DNA from: Propionibacteriaceae bacterium
GTDB lineage: Bacteria > Actinomycetota > Actinomycetes > Propionibacteriales > Propionibacteriaceae
DNA: 28,595 nucleotides
Reading direction: 5' to 3'
NCBI GenBank assembly: GCA_031254155.1
Contig: JAIRVA010000182.1
Coordinates: forward strand, 1-28,595
The notes below the pieces were generated by a model, which was not told where the DNA came from, did not search any database, and was given only the letters and a program-made list of their open reading frames with translations. Below, piece by piece: positions 8,537 through 15,211 of the stretch. Each line of letters begins with the position of its first letter. Position 1 is the first letter of the stretch. The position numbers and the translations under genes were made by a program.

Positions 8537-9324
8537 GATTCTCCTTGTGTTGAGGGGTTTTCGTATCTGGCCCACCGCCGTTCGGCGACGGACACGAGGG
8601 AGTAGATCGTGGCGGCCAGGACGGCCAGGATGATGATCGTGGCGAACATGCCGGCCGTGTTAACGGCGTCGCGCTGGACGGTGAGCAGCGTCGCGAGCCC
8701 GCGCCCGCCCATCACCATCTCGCCGACGACGGCGCCGGTGACCGAGAGGGTGAAGCCGTTACGTACCCCGGCCAGGATCGCGTGCAGGGCGAGCGGGACC
8801 TCGATCTGGGCGAGCAGGGCGAACGGGCCCGCGCCGTCGACGCGCGCGGCGGCCAGGATGTCGGGATCGAGATGGCGGAAGCCGACCACGGAACTCACCA
8901 GGATCGGGAAGAACACCATGAGGGCGCACAGGGCGACGATGGCACCCGTGCCGTAGCCGATCCACAGCACGAGCAGGGGGGCGAGGGCGATCGCCGGGAT
9001 GGCCTGGGTCGCGCCGAGGAAGGGCAGGACCGCCGCCGAGGCGACGCGGGAGCGGTAAACGAGGATGGCGAGCGGCAGGGCGACGGTGAAGCCCGCCACG
9101 CAGCCGAGGAGGGACTCCGAGAGGGTGGTACCGATGTACGGCCACAGGTCGGCGTGGATGACGAGCCCGTCCGCCAACTCGCGGACGACGGCCAGCGGGG
9201 TCGGAAGCTGGGTACGGGGAATGGTACCGGGCGCGGTCGTCGCCACCCAGCCGAGAAGCAGGAACACGCCCAGCCCGACGGGGGCGACCACGGTCAGCCA
9301 ACCCAGTGAGCGGTGGCGGGGCAC
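8533..9324 (-). CDS. ribX: Riboflavin ABC transporter permease (RibX-like)
   Basis: Inner-membrane permease of 263 residues with six predicted helices. The EAA loop for the ATPase is visible around AAARVDGAGPFALLAQIEVP, so it should engage a nucleotide-binding subunit. None is encoded next to it, so the ATPase must come from elsewhere. The GTG start at 9324 has a strong AAGGAGG. Its leader carries an FMN riboswitch and a helix that could mask this ribosome-binding site. Related permeases carry nitrate, taurine or thiamine precursors; the riboswitch is the reason for calling it riboflavin uptake. Confidence 0.83.
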   Translation of the reverse strand: MPRHRSLGWLTVVAPVGLGVFLLLGWVATTAPGTIPRTQLPTPLAVVRELADGLVIHADLWPYIGTTLSESLLGCVAGFTVALPLAILVYRSRVASAAVLPFLGATQAIPAIALAPLLVLWIGYGTGAIVALCALMVFFPILVSSVVGFRHLDPDILAAARVDGAGPFALLAQIEVPLALHAILAGVRNGFTLSVTGAVVGEMVMGGRGLATLLTVQRDAVNTAGMFATIIILAVLAATIYSLVSVAERRWARYENPSTQGES

Positions 9325-9396
9325 GGTTCCTCCTTTGTCGGTCGGACCGACTCCAGGGCGGGAACCACCGCGTCTGCTTCAGCGCACGGCAGACGC
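9325..9396 (-). promoter_or_regulatory. Expression platform of the FMN riboswitch
   Basis: Between aptamer and ribX, the minus strand has three nested or consecutive helices. The first is a perfect 8-bp hairpin (9396-9389 with 9377-9370). The second is GGTTCC (9366-9361) pairing with GGAACC (9330-9325), which would enclose the Shine-Dalgarno AGGAGG. The third is an inner GTCGGT/ACCGAC hairpin (9351-9337). No U-run follows any stem, so control of translation initiation is more likely than attenuation. The switching partner has not been worked out. Confidence 0.5.
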
Positions 9397-9406
9397 CAGT
9401 TAACCC

Positions 9407-9547
9407 ATTCCTCTCATCCAGACTGTGACTGTCGGTTCTGGAATCTCACCAGATCGGCCCGGCCGCGTGCGCAGCCAGGTTCGCGGACTTGGCACTCTCC
9501 TGAGAGAGCCCATCACCGCCGGTTCGGAATTACACCGACCCCGGAAT
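9407..9547 (-). promoter_or_regulatory. FMN riboswitch (RFN element)
   Basis: The conserved RFN core is readable on the minus strand. The P1 arms ATTCC (9547-9543) and GGAAT (9411-9407) pair. Between them come GTCGGTGTAATTCCGAACCG followed by GCGGT, a variable hairpin with CTCTC/GAGAG, AGTCCGCGA, TGGTGAGATTCCAGAACCGA, then CAGTC and GGATGAGAGGAA. Known FMN riboswitches turn off riboflavin synthesis or uptake genes when FMN is abundant. This one precedes a two-gene ABC transporter, so its role is control of vitamin B2 import. Confidence 0.96.
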
Positions 9548-9558
9548 TGGTATGCCCC

Positions 9559-9587
9559 ATATTACACACCGGTTCAAGCGAACACCA
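9559..9587 (-). promoter_or_regulatory. Promoter of the riboswitch-ribXY transcript
   Basis: A TAATAT -10 box (9564-9559) lies in the gap between purU and the aptamer. A weak TGGTGT stands 17 bases upstream (9587-9582) inside the purU 3' end. Transcription would start near 9552, about five bases before aptamer helix P1, the position expected of a riboswitch leader. Confidence 0.5.
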
Positions 9588-10419
9588 CTGTCCGGATGCC
9601 GTCGAGCAGGATCCGGTGCTGGGCGAAGAGTTTCACCGCGTGGGTGAGGGTGGTCGACTCGATGTCGCGCCCGAGGTCGCGCAGATCGTCGACCGACTGG
9701 CTGTGGTCGACCCGGACGACCGACTGCTCGATGATCGGGCCCTCGTCCAGGTCGGGGGTGACGAAGTGGGCTGTCGCGCCGATGAGTTTGACGCCTCGGG
9801 CGTGCGCCTGGCGGTACGGGTTGGCCCCCTTGAAGCCCGGCAGGAAGGAGTGATGGATGTTGATGACCTTGTGGGCGAGGTGCTCACACAGGGGCGCCGA
9901 GAGCACCTGCATGTACCGTGCCAGGACGACGAGTTCGATGGCGTGGTTGTCTACGACCGCCCGGATCAGGTTTTCGAAGTCGGCCTTGGTGGCGGGGAGG
10001 ACGGCCTCGTGGTGAAAAGGTACGGAGTAGAAGGCCGCCAACTCGGCGAGGCCGGGGTGGTTGGAGAGCACCATGGGTACCGTGATGGGCAGCGCGCCCG
10101 TCCGGCTCCCCGCCAGGAGGGCGTTCACGCAGTGGCCGTCTTTCGAGGCGAGGATGAGGGTCCGCAGGGGGCGTCCGACGTGATCGACGTTCAGCGTACC
10201 CCCGAACCGGCCCGCCACCGGTGCGAGCCCGCCGGCCAACTCACCCGGGGTGGCCGCCGCCTCCACCTGGACCCGCATGAAGAACATGCCCGTGTCGGGG
10301 GAGGAGTACTGCTGGAGTTCGGTGATGTTGCCGCCGACCCCCACGATGACCCCGCTCACGGCGTGGACGATGCCCGGCCGGTCGGGACAACTGAAGGTGG
10401 CGACACTGTGATTGAGCAT
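9574..10419 (-). CDS. purU: Formyltetrahydrofolate deformylase
   Basis: Hydrolyses 10-formyltetrahydrofolate to formate and tetrahydrofolate, balancing the one-carbon pool. The 281-residue length is typical. Residues 1-80 form an ACT domain (SCPDRPGIVHAVSGVI). The formyltransferase domain follows with the catalytic motif INIHHSFLPGFKGA (asparagine and histidine) and the distal aspartate in LDEGPIIEQSV. I place the start at the ATG at 10419, because the open frame beyond it runs antisense through ffh and gives no family sequence. The Shine-Dalgarno is unclear. The gene is divergent from ffh by 57 bases. Confidence 0.94.
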   Translation of the reverse strand: MLNHSVATFSCPDRPGIVHAVSGVIVGVGGNITELQQYSSPDTGMFFMRVQVEAAATPGELAGGLAPVAGRFGGTLNVDHVGRPLRTLILASKDGHCVNALLAGSRTGALPITVPMVLSNHPGLAELAAFYSVPFHHEAVLPATKADFENLIRAVVDNHAIELVVLARYMQVLSAPLCEHLAHKVINIHHSFLPGFKGANPYRQAHARGVKLIGATAHFVTPDLDEGPIIEQSVVRVDHSQSVDDLRDLGRDIESTTLTHAVKLFAQHRILLDGIRTVVFA

Positions 10420-10476
10420 ACCCACAACCCTAGGGTATGGCGTCCGGTACGCTTGACTGGAGCAGAAAGGTGCGTC

Positions 10477-12027
10477 ATGTTCGATACCCTCCAAGACCGG
10501 TTGTCCAAGGCCCTGCGGACCCTGCGGGGCAAGGCCCGTCTGTCGGACGCCGACATTGAGGCGACGCTCGGCGAGATCCGGGTGGCGCTGCTCGAGGCCG
10601 ACGTCAACCTTGACGTGGTCAAGGCCTTCGTGGCGCGGATCCGGGAGCGGGCGACGGACGTCGAACTGTCGAAAGCGATCAACCCGGCCCAGCAGATCGT
10701 CAAGATGGTCCACGAACAGTTGGTGGAGGTCCTGGGCGGGCAGACCCGGAACCTGCTGTTCGCGAAGACCCCGCCGACGGTCATCATGCTGGCCGGCCTC
10801 CAGGGTTCGGGCAAGACGACCCTGGCGGGCAAGCTCGCCAAGTGGCTGCGGGACAAGGGCAACTCCCCGCTCCTCGTCGCCGCCGACCTGCAGCGGCCCA
10901 ACGCCGTCACGCAACTCCAGGTGGTCGGGCGGCAAGCGAAGGTGGCGGTGTACGCGCCGGAGCCGGGCAACGGCGTCGGCGACCCGGTGGACGTGGCGCG
11001 CCGGAGCCTGGAAATCGCCAAGCGCCATCTGCACGACGTCGTCATCGTCGACACCGCCGGCCGGCTGGGCGTGGACCAGGAGATGCTGGCGCAGGCCGCC
11101 GACATCCGGGACGCCATCTCGCCCGACGAGACCCTGTTCGTCGTCGACGCGATGATCGGCCAGGACGCGGTCACCACGGCCAAGTCCTTCGCCGAGGCGG
11201 TCGGCTTCGACGGGGTCGTCCTCACCAAGCTGGACGGCGACGCCCGCGGCGGGGCGGCCCTGTCCGTCGCCACCGTCACCGGAGCGCCGATCATGTTCGC
11301 GTCCACGGGCGAAAAGCTGGCCGACTTCGAGGTTTTCCACCCCGACCGCATGGCCGGCCGTATCCTCGACATGGGTGACATTCTCACCCTTATCGAACAG
11401 GCCGAGCGTCACTTCGACCGTCAGCAGGCGGCCGAGGCGGCGGGCAAGATTCTCGCGGGCAAGGGTGCCTTCACGCTGCAGGACTTCCTGACCCAGATGC
11501 AGGCGGTACGGCGGATGGGTCCCATCGGCAAACTCATGGGGATGCTCCCCGGCATGGGGGCGATGTCCGACCAACTGAACGCCATCGGCGACAAGCAGAT
11601 CGATCGGATCGAAGCCATCATCTACTCGATGACTCCGGCCGAGCGGGCCGACGTGGGGATCCTCAACGGTTCGCGGCGGGCGCGGATCGCCCGCGGGGCC
11701 GGCGTCGAGGTGTCCGACGTCAATGGGCTGGTCAACCGGTTTGTCGAGGCGCGCAAGATGATGCAGCAACTGGGCAGCGGCATGATGGGCGGGCTGCCCG
11801 GCGGTCTGCCGGGGGCGGCGGGCGGGTTCCCGTCGATGCGGCGGGCCAAGCAGGCCCCCAAGAAGAAGAAGACTTCCGGGGTGTCGGGCAACCCGGCGAA
11901 GCGGGCGGGCGTCGTGGAAGCGACGCCGGAGGTGCCCGCCCTGCCGCAGACCCCCGAAGAACTGGACAAGGCGATGCAGGAGTTCCAGTTGCCGCCCGAC
12001 ATCGCGAAACTGCTGGGCAACCAGTGA
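10477..12027 (+). CDS. ffh: Signal recognition particle protein Ffh (SRP54)
   Basis: GTPase that binds 4.5S RNA and signal sequences and targets nascent membrane proteins to FtsY; 516 residues. An N domain comes first (LRGKARLSDADIEATLGEIR with the ALLEADVN motif). The G domain has P-loop GLQGSGKTT, DTAGR and TKLDGDARGG. The methionine-rich M domain (from about 330) includes MLPGMGAMS and ends in a basic and Gly/Met-rich tail. The ATG at 10477 matches the family start and has AGAAAGG upstream. Its last bases overlap the amidohydrolase GTG as GTGA. A TAGGGT box at 10431 could be its -10, but no convincing -35 is seen. Confidence 0.97.
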   Translation: MFDTLQDRLSKALRTLRGKARLSDADIEATLGEIRVALLEADVNLDVVKAFVARIRERATDVELSKAINPAQQIVKMVHEQLVEVLGGQTRNLLFAKTPPTVIMLAGLQGSGKTTLAGKLAKWLRDKGNSPLLVAADLQRPNAVTQLQVVGRQAKVAVYAPEPGNGVGDPVDVARRSLEIAKRHLHDVVIVDTAGRLGVDQEMLAQAADIRDAISPDETLFVVDAMIGQDAVTTAKSFAEAVGFDGVVLTKLDGDARGGAALSVATVTGAPIMFASTGEKLADFEVFHPDRMAGRILDMGDILTLIEQAERHFDRQQAAEAAGKILAGKGAFTLQDFLTQMQAVRRMGPIGKLMGMLPGMGAMSDQLNAIGDKQIDRIEAIIYSMTPAERADVGILNGSRRARIARGAGVEVSDVNGLVNRFVEARKMMQQLGSGMMGGLPGGLPGAAGGFPSMRRAKQAPKKKKTSGVSGNPAKRAGVVEATPEVPALPQTPEELDKAMQEFQLPPDIAKLLGNQ

Positions 12028-13133
12028 TCACACGCCTCGCCGGAGTCCGCGTCGACACGGGCCAGGAGACCGAGTTCTGGGTCGTGGATGGCCGGGTGAC
12101 GTACTCCCGGGTGGCGGGCGAGCAGACAGTCGTGAGCGGCTGGATCCTGCCGGGGCTGGTCGACGCCCACGCCCACATCGGGCTGGACGCGGGCGGGGCG
12201 GTTGATCGTACGACCTCCCGCACCTACGCGCGCGCCGACCTCGCCGCCGGGGTGACGCTCATCCGCGACCTGGGCTCCCCGGCCGATCTCCGCTGGGCTC
12301 ACGATGAACCCGGCCTGCCCCGCCTCATCACGGCGGGCCGGCACATCGCGCGCCCGCGGCGCTACATCCGCGGGCTGGCGGTCGAGGTCGAGCCTGAGGA
12401 CCTGGCTGCCGAGATGCGCCGGCAGGCGCTGGCGGGCGACGGCTGGGTGAAGTTGGTGGGCGACTGGATCGACCGTGAGGCCGGCGACCTGACGCCGCTC
12501 TGGCCGGTCGAGGCCGTGCGCGAGGGCATCGTGGCCGCCCACGCGGCCGGGGCGAGGGTCACGGCCCACTGTTTCGGCGAGCAGAGCGTGTTTGAGCTGG
12601 TCCGGGCGGGTATCGACTGCATCGAGCACGGGTGCGGGTTGGACGCTGACACGTGTTCGCTGATGGCGGCCCGTGCGGTCGCGCTCGTCCCCACCCTTGA
12701 CAACTGGCAGATCTTCCCCGGCCTGGCTGATCAGGGCGAGGCGCGGTACCCGGCGTACGCCGCTCACATGCGCGCCCTCTACGCCCGCCGGACGGCGACG
12801 ATCCGGCAGGCGCTGGCGGCGGGGGTACCGGTCTACGCGGGTACGGACGCTGGTGGCACCCGCGCCCACGGTACGCTGGGGCCCGAGATCGCGGCGCTGG
12901 CCGCGCTCGGGGGCCCTGAGTTCGCGCTTGGCGCCGCGTCCTGGCGGGCCCGGGAGTGGCTGGGTGCGGGAACGCTGGACGAGGGTGCTCCCGCCGATCT
13001 GCTCGTCCTGCCCCGCGACCCCCGGCGCGATCTCACGGCCCTCGCGGCCCCGTCGCTCATCCTGCTGGGCGGGGTGCCCTACGGTCCGAGCAACGCGAGC
13101 GGTACGACGGCCACACCGTCCCGGGTCCGGTAG
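12024..13133 (+). CDS. Amidohydrolase family protein
   Basis: Metal-dependent hydrolase of the amidohydrolase superfamily, 369 residues, imidazolonepropionase-like. The metal motif HAH (His49, His51) lies in LVDAHAHIGLD. The bridging lysine is probably in DGWVKLVGDW. Later histidines appear in VTAHCFGEQ and IEHGCGLD, and the aspartate in YAGTDAGG. The GTG start overlaps the ffh stop by four bases, so the two are co-translated. The mycobacterial ffh neighbour is also an amidohydrolase of this type. The last 18 codons are antisense to a truncated ATPase gene, so this C-terminus may have been replaced. The substrate is unknown. Confidence 0.87.
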   Translation: MITRLAGVRVDTGQETEFWVVDGRVTYSRVAGEQTVVSGWILPGLVDAHAHIGLDAGGAVDRTTSRTYARADLAAGVTLIRDLGSPADLRWAHDEPGLPRLITAGRHIARPRRYIRGLAVEVEPEDLAAEMRRQALAGDGWVKLVGDWIDREAGDLTPLWPVEAVREGIVAAHAAGARVTAHCFGEQSVFELVRAGIDCIEHGCGLDADTCSLMAARAVALVPTLDNWQIFPGLADQGEARYPAYAAHMRALYARRTATIRQALAAGVPVYAGTDAGGTRAHGTLGPEIAALAALGGPEFALGAASWRAREWLGAGTLDEGAPADLLVLPRDPRRDLTALAAPSLILLGGVPYGPSNASGTTATPSRVR

Positions 13134-13240
13134 GCCCGCGGTGCGGTGGTAAGTATCACCTTGTCGATGAGTTGGTCACCGATGGTGGCCTGGAGCCAGG
13201 TGAGGTGCTTGGTGTCGGCTGGGGTGGGGGCCGAGGCTCC
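13079..13240 (-). pseudogene. C-terminal remnant of a DUF4143-type AAA ATPase gene
   Basis: Read on the minus strand from 13240 to the TAG at 13081-13079, the frame gives 53 residues. They include ADTKHLTWLQATIGDQLI, then KVILTTAPRAYRTRDG and AVVPLALLGP. This is the pattern I know from the end of ATP-binding proteins with a C-terminal DUF4143/nuclease-like domain (for example D-x-RHL-x-WL, GVVLTTG-x-x-AY, and a final VPL-x-LL). No start codon fits; an in-frame TAG lies two codons upstream (13246-13244). The preserved frame ends precisely where the 23-nt repeat array begins. It overlaps the amidohydrolase gene antisense by 55 bases. The family call is from memory. Confidence 0.6.
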
Positions 13241-13332
13241 AGACTATAGCATTCGCCGGGCTTCTACCATAGTATTCGCATGATTTCTATCATGCGATTC
13301 GCCGAACATCTATCATGTGAATCGCCGAAAAC
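13241..13332. repeat. Four degenerate 23-nt tandem repeats
   Basis: Units lie at 13241-13263, 13264-13286, 13287-13309 and 13310-13332. The shared pattern is roughly CTATCATNNGATTCGCCGAAC, with AT-rich first halves and an ATTCGC or AATCGC core in each unit. Units 2 and 3 join into a perfect 9-bp inverted repeat, TCGCATGAT-TTCT-ATCATGCGA (13276-13297). The array lies between the amidohydrolase and the convergent GH27 gene, against the ATPase remnant. There are no spacers, so it is not a CRISPR array. It could be a protein-binding array, the end of a mobile element or a junction product. Confidence 0.7.
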
Positions 13333-13370
13333 GGAAACGAGCCCGCCGACTGCGACGGCCGACGGGCTCG
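13325..13370 (-). terminator. Rho-independent terminator of the secreted GH27 gene
   Basis: On the minus strand an 8-bp GC stem, CGAGCCCG/CGGGCTCG (13370-13363 with 13345-13338), is followed by TTTCCGTTTTC. It lies 26 bases after the GH27 stop. The T-tract is on the minus side only, so it serves the GH27 transcript. Its tail overlaps the last repeat unit. Confidence 0.75.
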
Positions 13371-13395
13371 CTGGAGGTGGCTTGCCTCCCGCAGC

Positions 13396-15075
13396 TTACG
13401 ATGATCGAGCGATGACCAAGCGATCAATGTCGGGCGCCCATCCCGTCGGGTTGCTCAGCACAATCTGATTGGACCCGGCGACGAGTGGTAGGAACACCGT
13501 GTAGGTGGCCAGGGTCGTCCAACTACCGGAGTTCAGATTCGCCGCGACTACGGACTGGCCATTTGCGGCTAATGTGAGCGACCGTGGGTCGGCGGTGGCG
13601 AAGAAGACGGAGATACCATACGTCCCAGCAGTGGGCACACTGACGGTCAAGCTCGCTGTGCCCGAGCCGTTGCCAATGTATCCGGCGTTCTTACCACCGG
13701 AGCAAGTCGGGCAGGTTTGAGCGCGCGCGCCGCCTGCAAACTGTGCAGATTCTGCCTCGATCGATTGTGAGTCGACAGGAGAGACCTTGAAGACCAGTGT
13801 GTCGTGAGGGGCGACGGTCACCGTGTACCGATTGGCGTAAGCGCCGAGGTTGACGTGGTCGAGTAGGGATCGGACATTGCCTGCTTCTGAGCCAAGGAAA
13901 ATGTCGCTGAAAACAATTGGCGTGGTGGCGCTTGTGGCGCCTCGGTTAAGCACGGCAACGGCTTTGCTTCCGTCTAAGAGGGAGCGCGCCCAGACCTGCA
14001 CAGACCCAGACGTGCTCGCGACCCACGCTTGCTCGCCCAGGGAGTCTTGGTTGACGGCGATGATCTCCTCGTTGCCGATGAGTTTGAGCAGATCAGCGGT
14101 CGTGTTGCGGAGATCATTTCCCAGGATGAGGGGCGAGTTTTCCATCGCCCACATGATGAATTGTGTTCGGTTCTCGGCTTCACTCAACCCGGGATTGCCA
14201 ACTTGCATGGTGTCGAAGTCGTTCCACCCCTTGGTGGGGCCGGAAGCGGATCGAAGTGCGACCGTGGAGCCCTTGTCGAGTGTACGGAGGATGTCTGACC
14301 ATTGCGGGTAGACATCGGAGTCGATGCGCCACGTGTGGGCGTAGGAAGGACCCCAAGTGCCCTCATTCTCCCAACCCCAGGTCGAGGCGGCGACCAGCAT
14401 GTTGCGCCCGCTGGCCTGGATGGCCTGATTCCACAATTTGAACACCGAGCCCGCCTGGCCGCCACGGTTGACTTCGTTAACCCCGCACCAGTCGAACTTT
14501 AGGTAGTCGACGCCCCAATTGGCAAAGGTTTGAGCATCGACGTACTCGTGCCCCATGCTGCCTGTCTCCGGCAACCCGGCGGGCCAATTGGGCTTGTTCG
14601 TAGGCCCCTCCTCACCGCCGCAGGCTCGGTCATTTGGAAGGACGTACAAGCCGAGTTTTAGGCCACGGTCGTGCAACCAACTAGCGAGGGCTGGAATGCC
14701 GCTTGGGAATCGACGCTCGTCCCAGCGGAGTTCGCCGTTGGCGGCGCGGGGTTGGCGAGGATCTTGCCAACGGTCGTCGAGATTGATGTATACATAACCC
14801 TTGTCGCGTAGTCCGCTCGAAATCAGGGCTTCGGCGGTCGCCTTGATCCGCGCCTCATTGAGGGGAATGCAGGACGGTAGTGTGCAGTCAGCTTGCTCAG
14901 GGAAGAACGTGCCGCCGAAGATGTTGTAGCTGTTCCAGCCCATCGGTGGCGTCGAAGCAACGTTGTTTTTCGGGTCGTAGAGAGTTACTGCGTGGGCCGG
15001 TTGAATGAGGGCGAGGGAACCAGTGAGGCTGAGGACAATAGCGACAGCCAAGGCTCTCTTCCGCATACCTTTCAT
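13396..15075 (-). CDS. Secreted GH27 alpha-galactosidase with CBM35-like domain
   Basis: Extracellular retaining glycosidase, 559 residues. Residues 1-29 are a signal peptide ending AHA. The GH27 barrel begins at PPMGWNSYN. The NLDDRW motif carries the substrate-binding Asp pair, Asp195 in LKFDWCG is the nucleophile, and Asp254 in WRIDSD is the likely acid/base. Residues 438-559 resemble CBM35 (start SIEAES, end GWAPDIDRLVI). The ATG at 15075 has AAAGGAG eight bases upstream; an ATG at 15066 is internal. It probably strips galactose from galactomannan or similar polymers. The Asp pair favours alpha-galactosidase over beta-L-arabinopyranosidase. Base composition is clearly lower in GC than the flanking housekeeping genes. 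Confidence 0.9.
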   Translation of the reverse strand: MKGMRKRALAVAIVLSLTGSLALIQPAHAVTLYDPKNNVASTPPMGWNSYNIFGGTFFPEQADCTLPSCIPLNEARIKATAEALISSGLRDKGYVYINLDDRWQDPRQPRAANGELRWDERRFPSGIPALASWLHDRGLKLGLYVLPNDRACGGEEGPTNKPNWPAGLPETGSMGHEYVDAQTFANWGVDYLKFDWCGVNEVNRGGQAGSVFKLWNQAIQASGRNMLVAASTWGWENEGTWGPSYAHTWRIDSDVYPQWSDILRTLDKGSTVALRSASGPTKGWNDFDTMQVGNPGLSEAENRTQFIMWAMENSPLILGNDLRNTTADLLKLIGNEEIIAVNQDSLGEQAWVASTSGSVQVWARSLLDGSKAVAVLNRGATSATTPIVFSDIFLGSEAGNVRSLLDHVNLGAYANRYTVTVAPHDTLVFKVSPVDSQSIEAESAQFAGGARAQTCPTCSGGKNAGYIGNGSGTASLTVSVPTAGTYGISVFFATADPRSLTLAANGQSVVAANLNSGSWTTLATYTVFLPLVAGSNQIVLSNPTGWAPDIDRLVIARSS

Positions 15076-15113
15076 TGGGAAAACTCCTTTCAAAAGTGAT
15101 GTGTCGTGACCGC

Positions 15114-15142
15114 ACTCTAGCGACAATAACGAACGGTGGGAA
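15114..15142 (-). promoter_or_regulatory. Probable promoter of secreted GH27 gene
   Basis: TTCCCA (15142-15137) and TAGAGT (15119-15114) are separated by 17 bases on the minus strand, about 39 bases before the ATG. The direct repeats at 15152-15195 lie just upstream of the -35 box. The GH27 gene can thus be transcribed apart from GH36. Confidence 0.45.
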
Positions 15143-15151
15143 GAGCATGTC

Positions 15152-15195
15152 GATGCCTCATTTGGGCAAGTGGGGGAAGCCCTTGATGCCTCATT
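15152..15195. repeat. 33-bp-spaced direct repeat upstream of GH27 promoter
   Basis: The 11-base sequence AATGAGGCATC (minus strand) occurs at 15195-15185 and again at 15162-15152, an exact 33-base period, with weaker similarity continuing to TTCCC on each copy. A three-helical-turn spacing behind a -35 box is suited to an activator, but a simple duplication is equally possible. Confidence 0.55.
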
Positions 15196-15211
15196 GGAGC
15201 CGTATGGCTGC

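Noticed and set aside
9313..10476. Upstream extension of the ffh frame
   Set aside because: It is antisense to purU and the riboswitch; Ffh starts at 10477 with a family-typical N domain.
10420..10476. Divergent promoters between purU and ffh
   Set aside because: TACCCT and TAGGGT boxes overlap in a CCCTAGGG palindrome, but neither has a convincing -35 box.
10420..11769. Upstream extension of the purU frame
   Set aside because: It runs antisense through ffh and gives no PurU sequence; the ACT domain begins at the ATG at 10419.
11622..12869. Long minus-strand frame opposite ffh and the amidohydrolase
   Set aside because: No recognisable domains and fully covered by two well-supported genes on the other strand.
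13241..13332. CRISPR-like array
   Set aside because: The repeats are directly abutting and degenerate, with no spacers and no cas genes.
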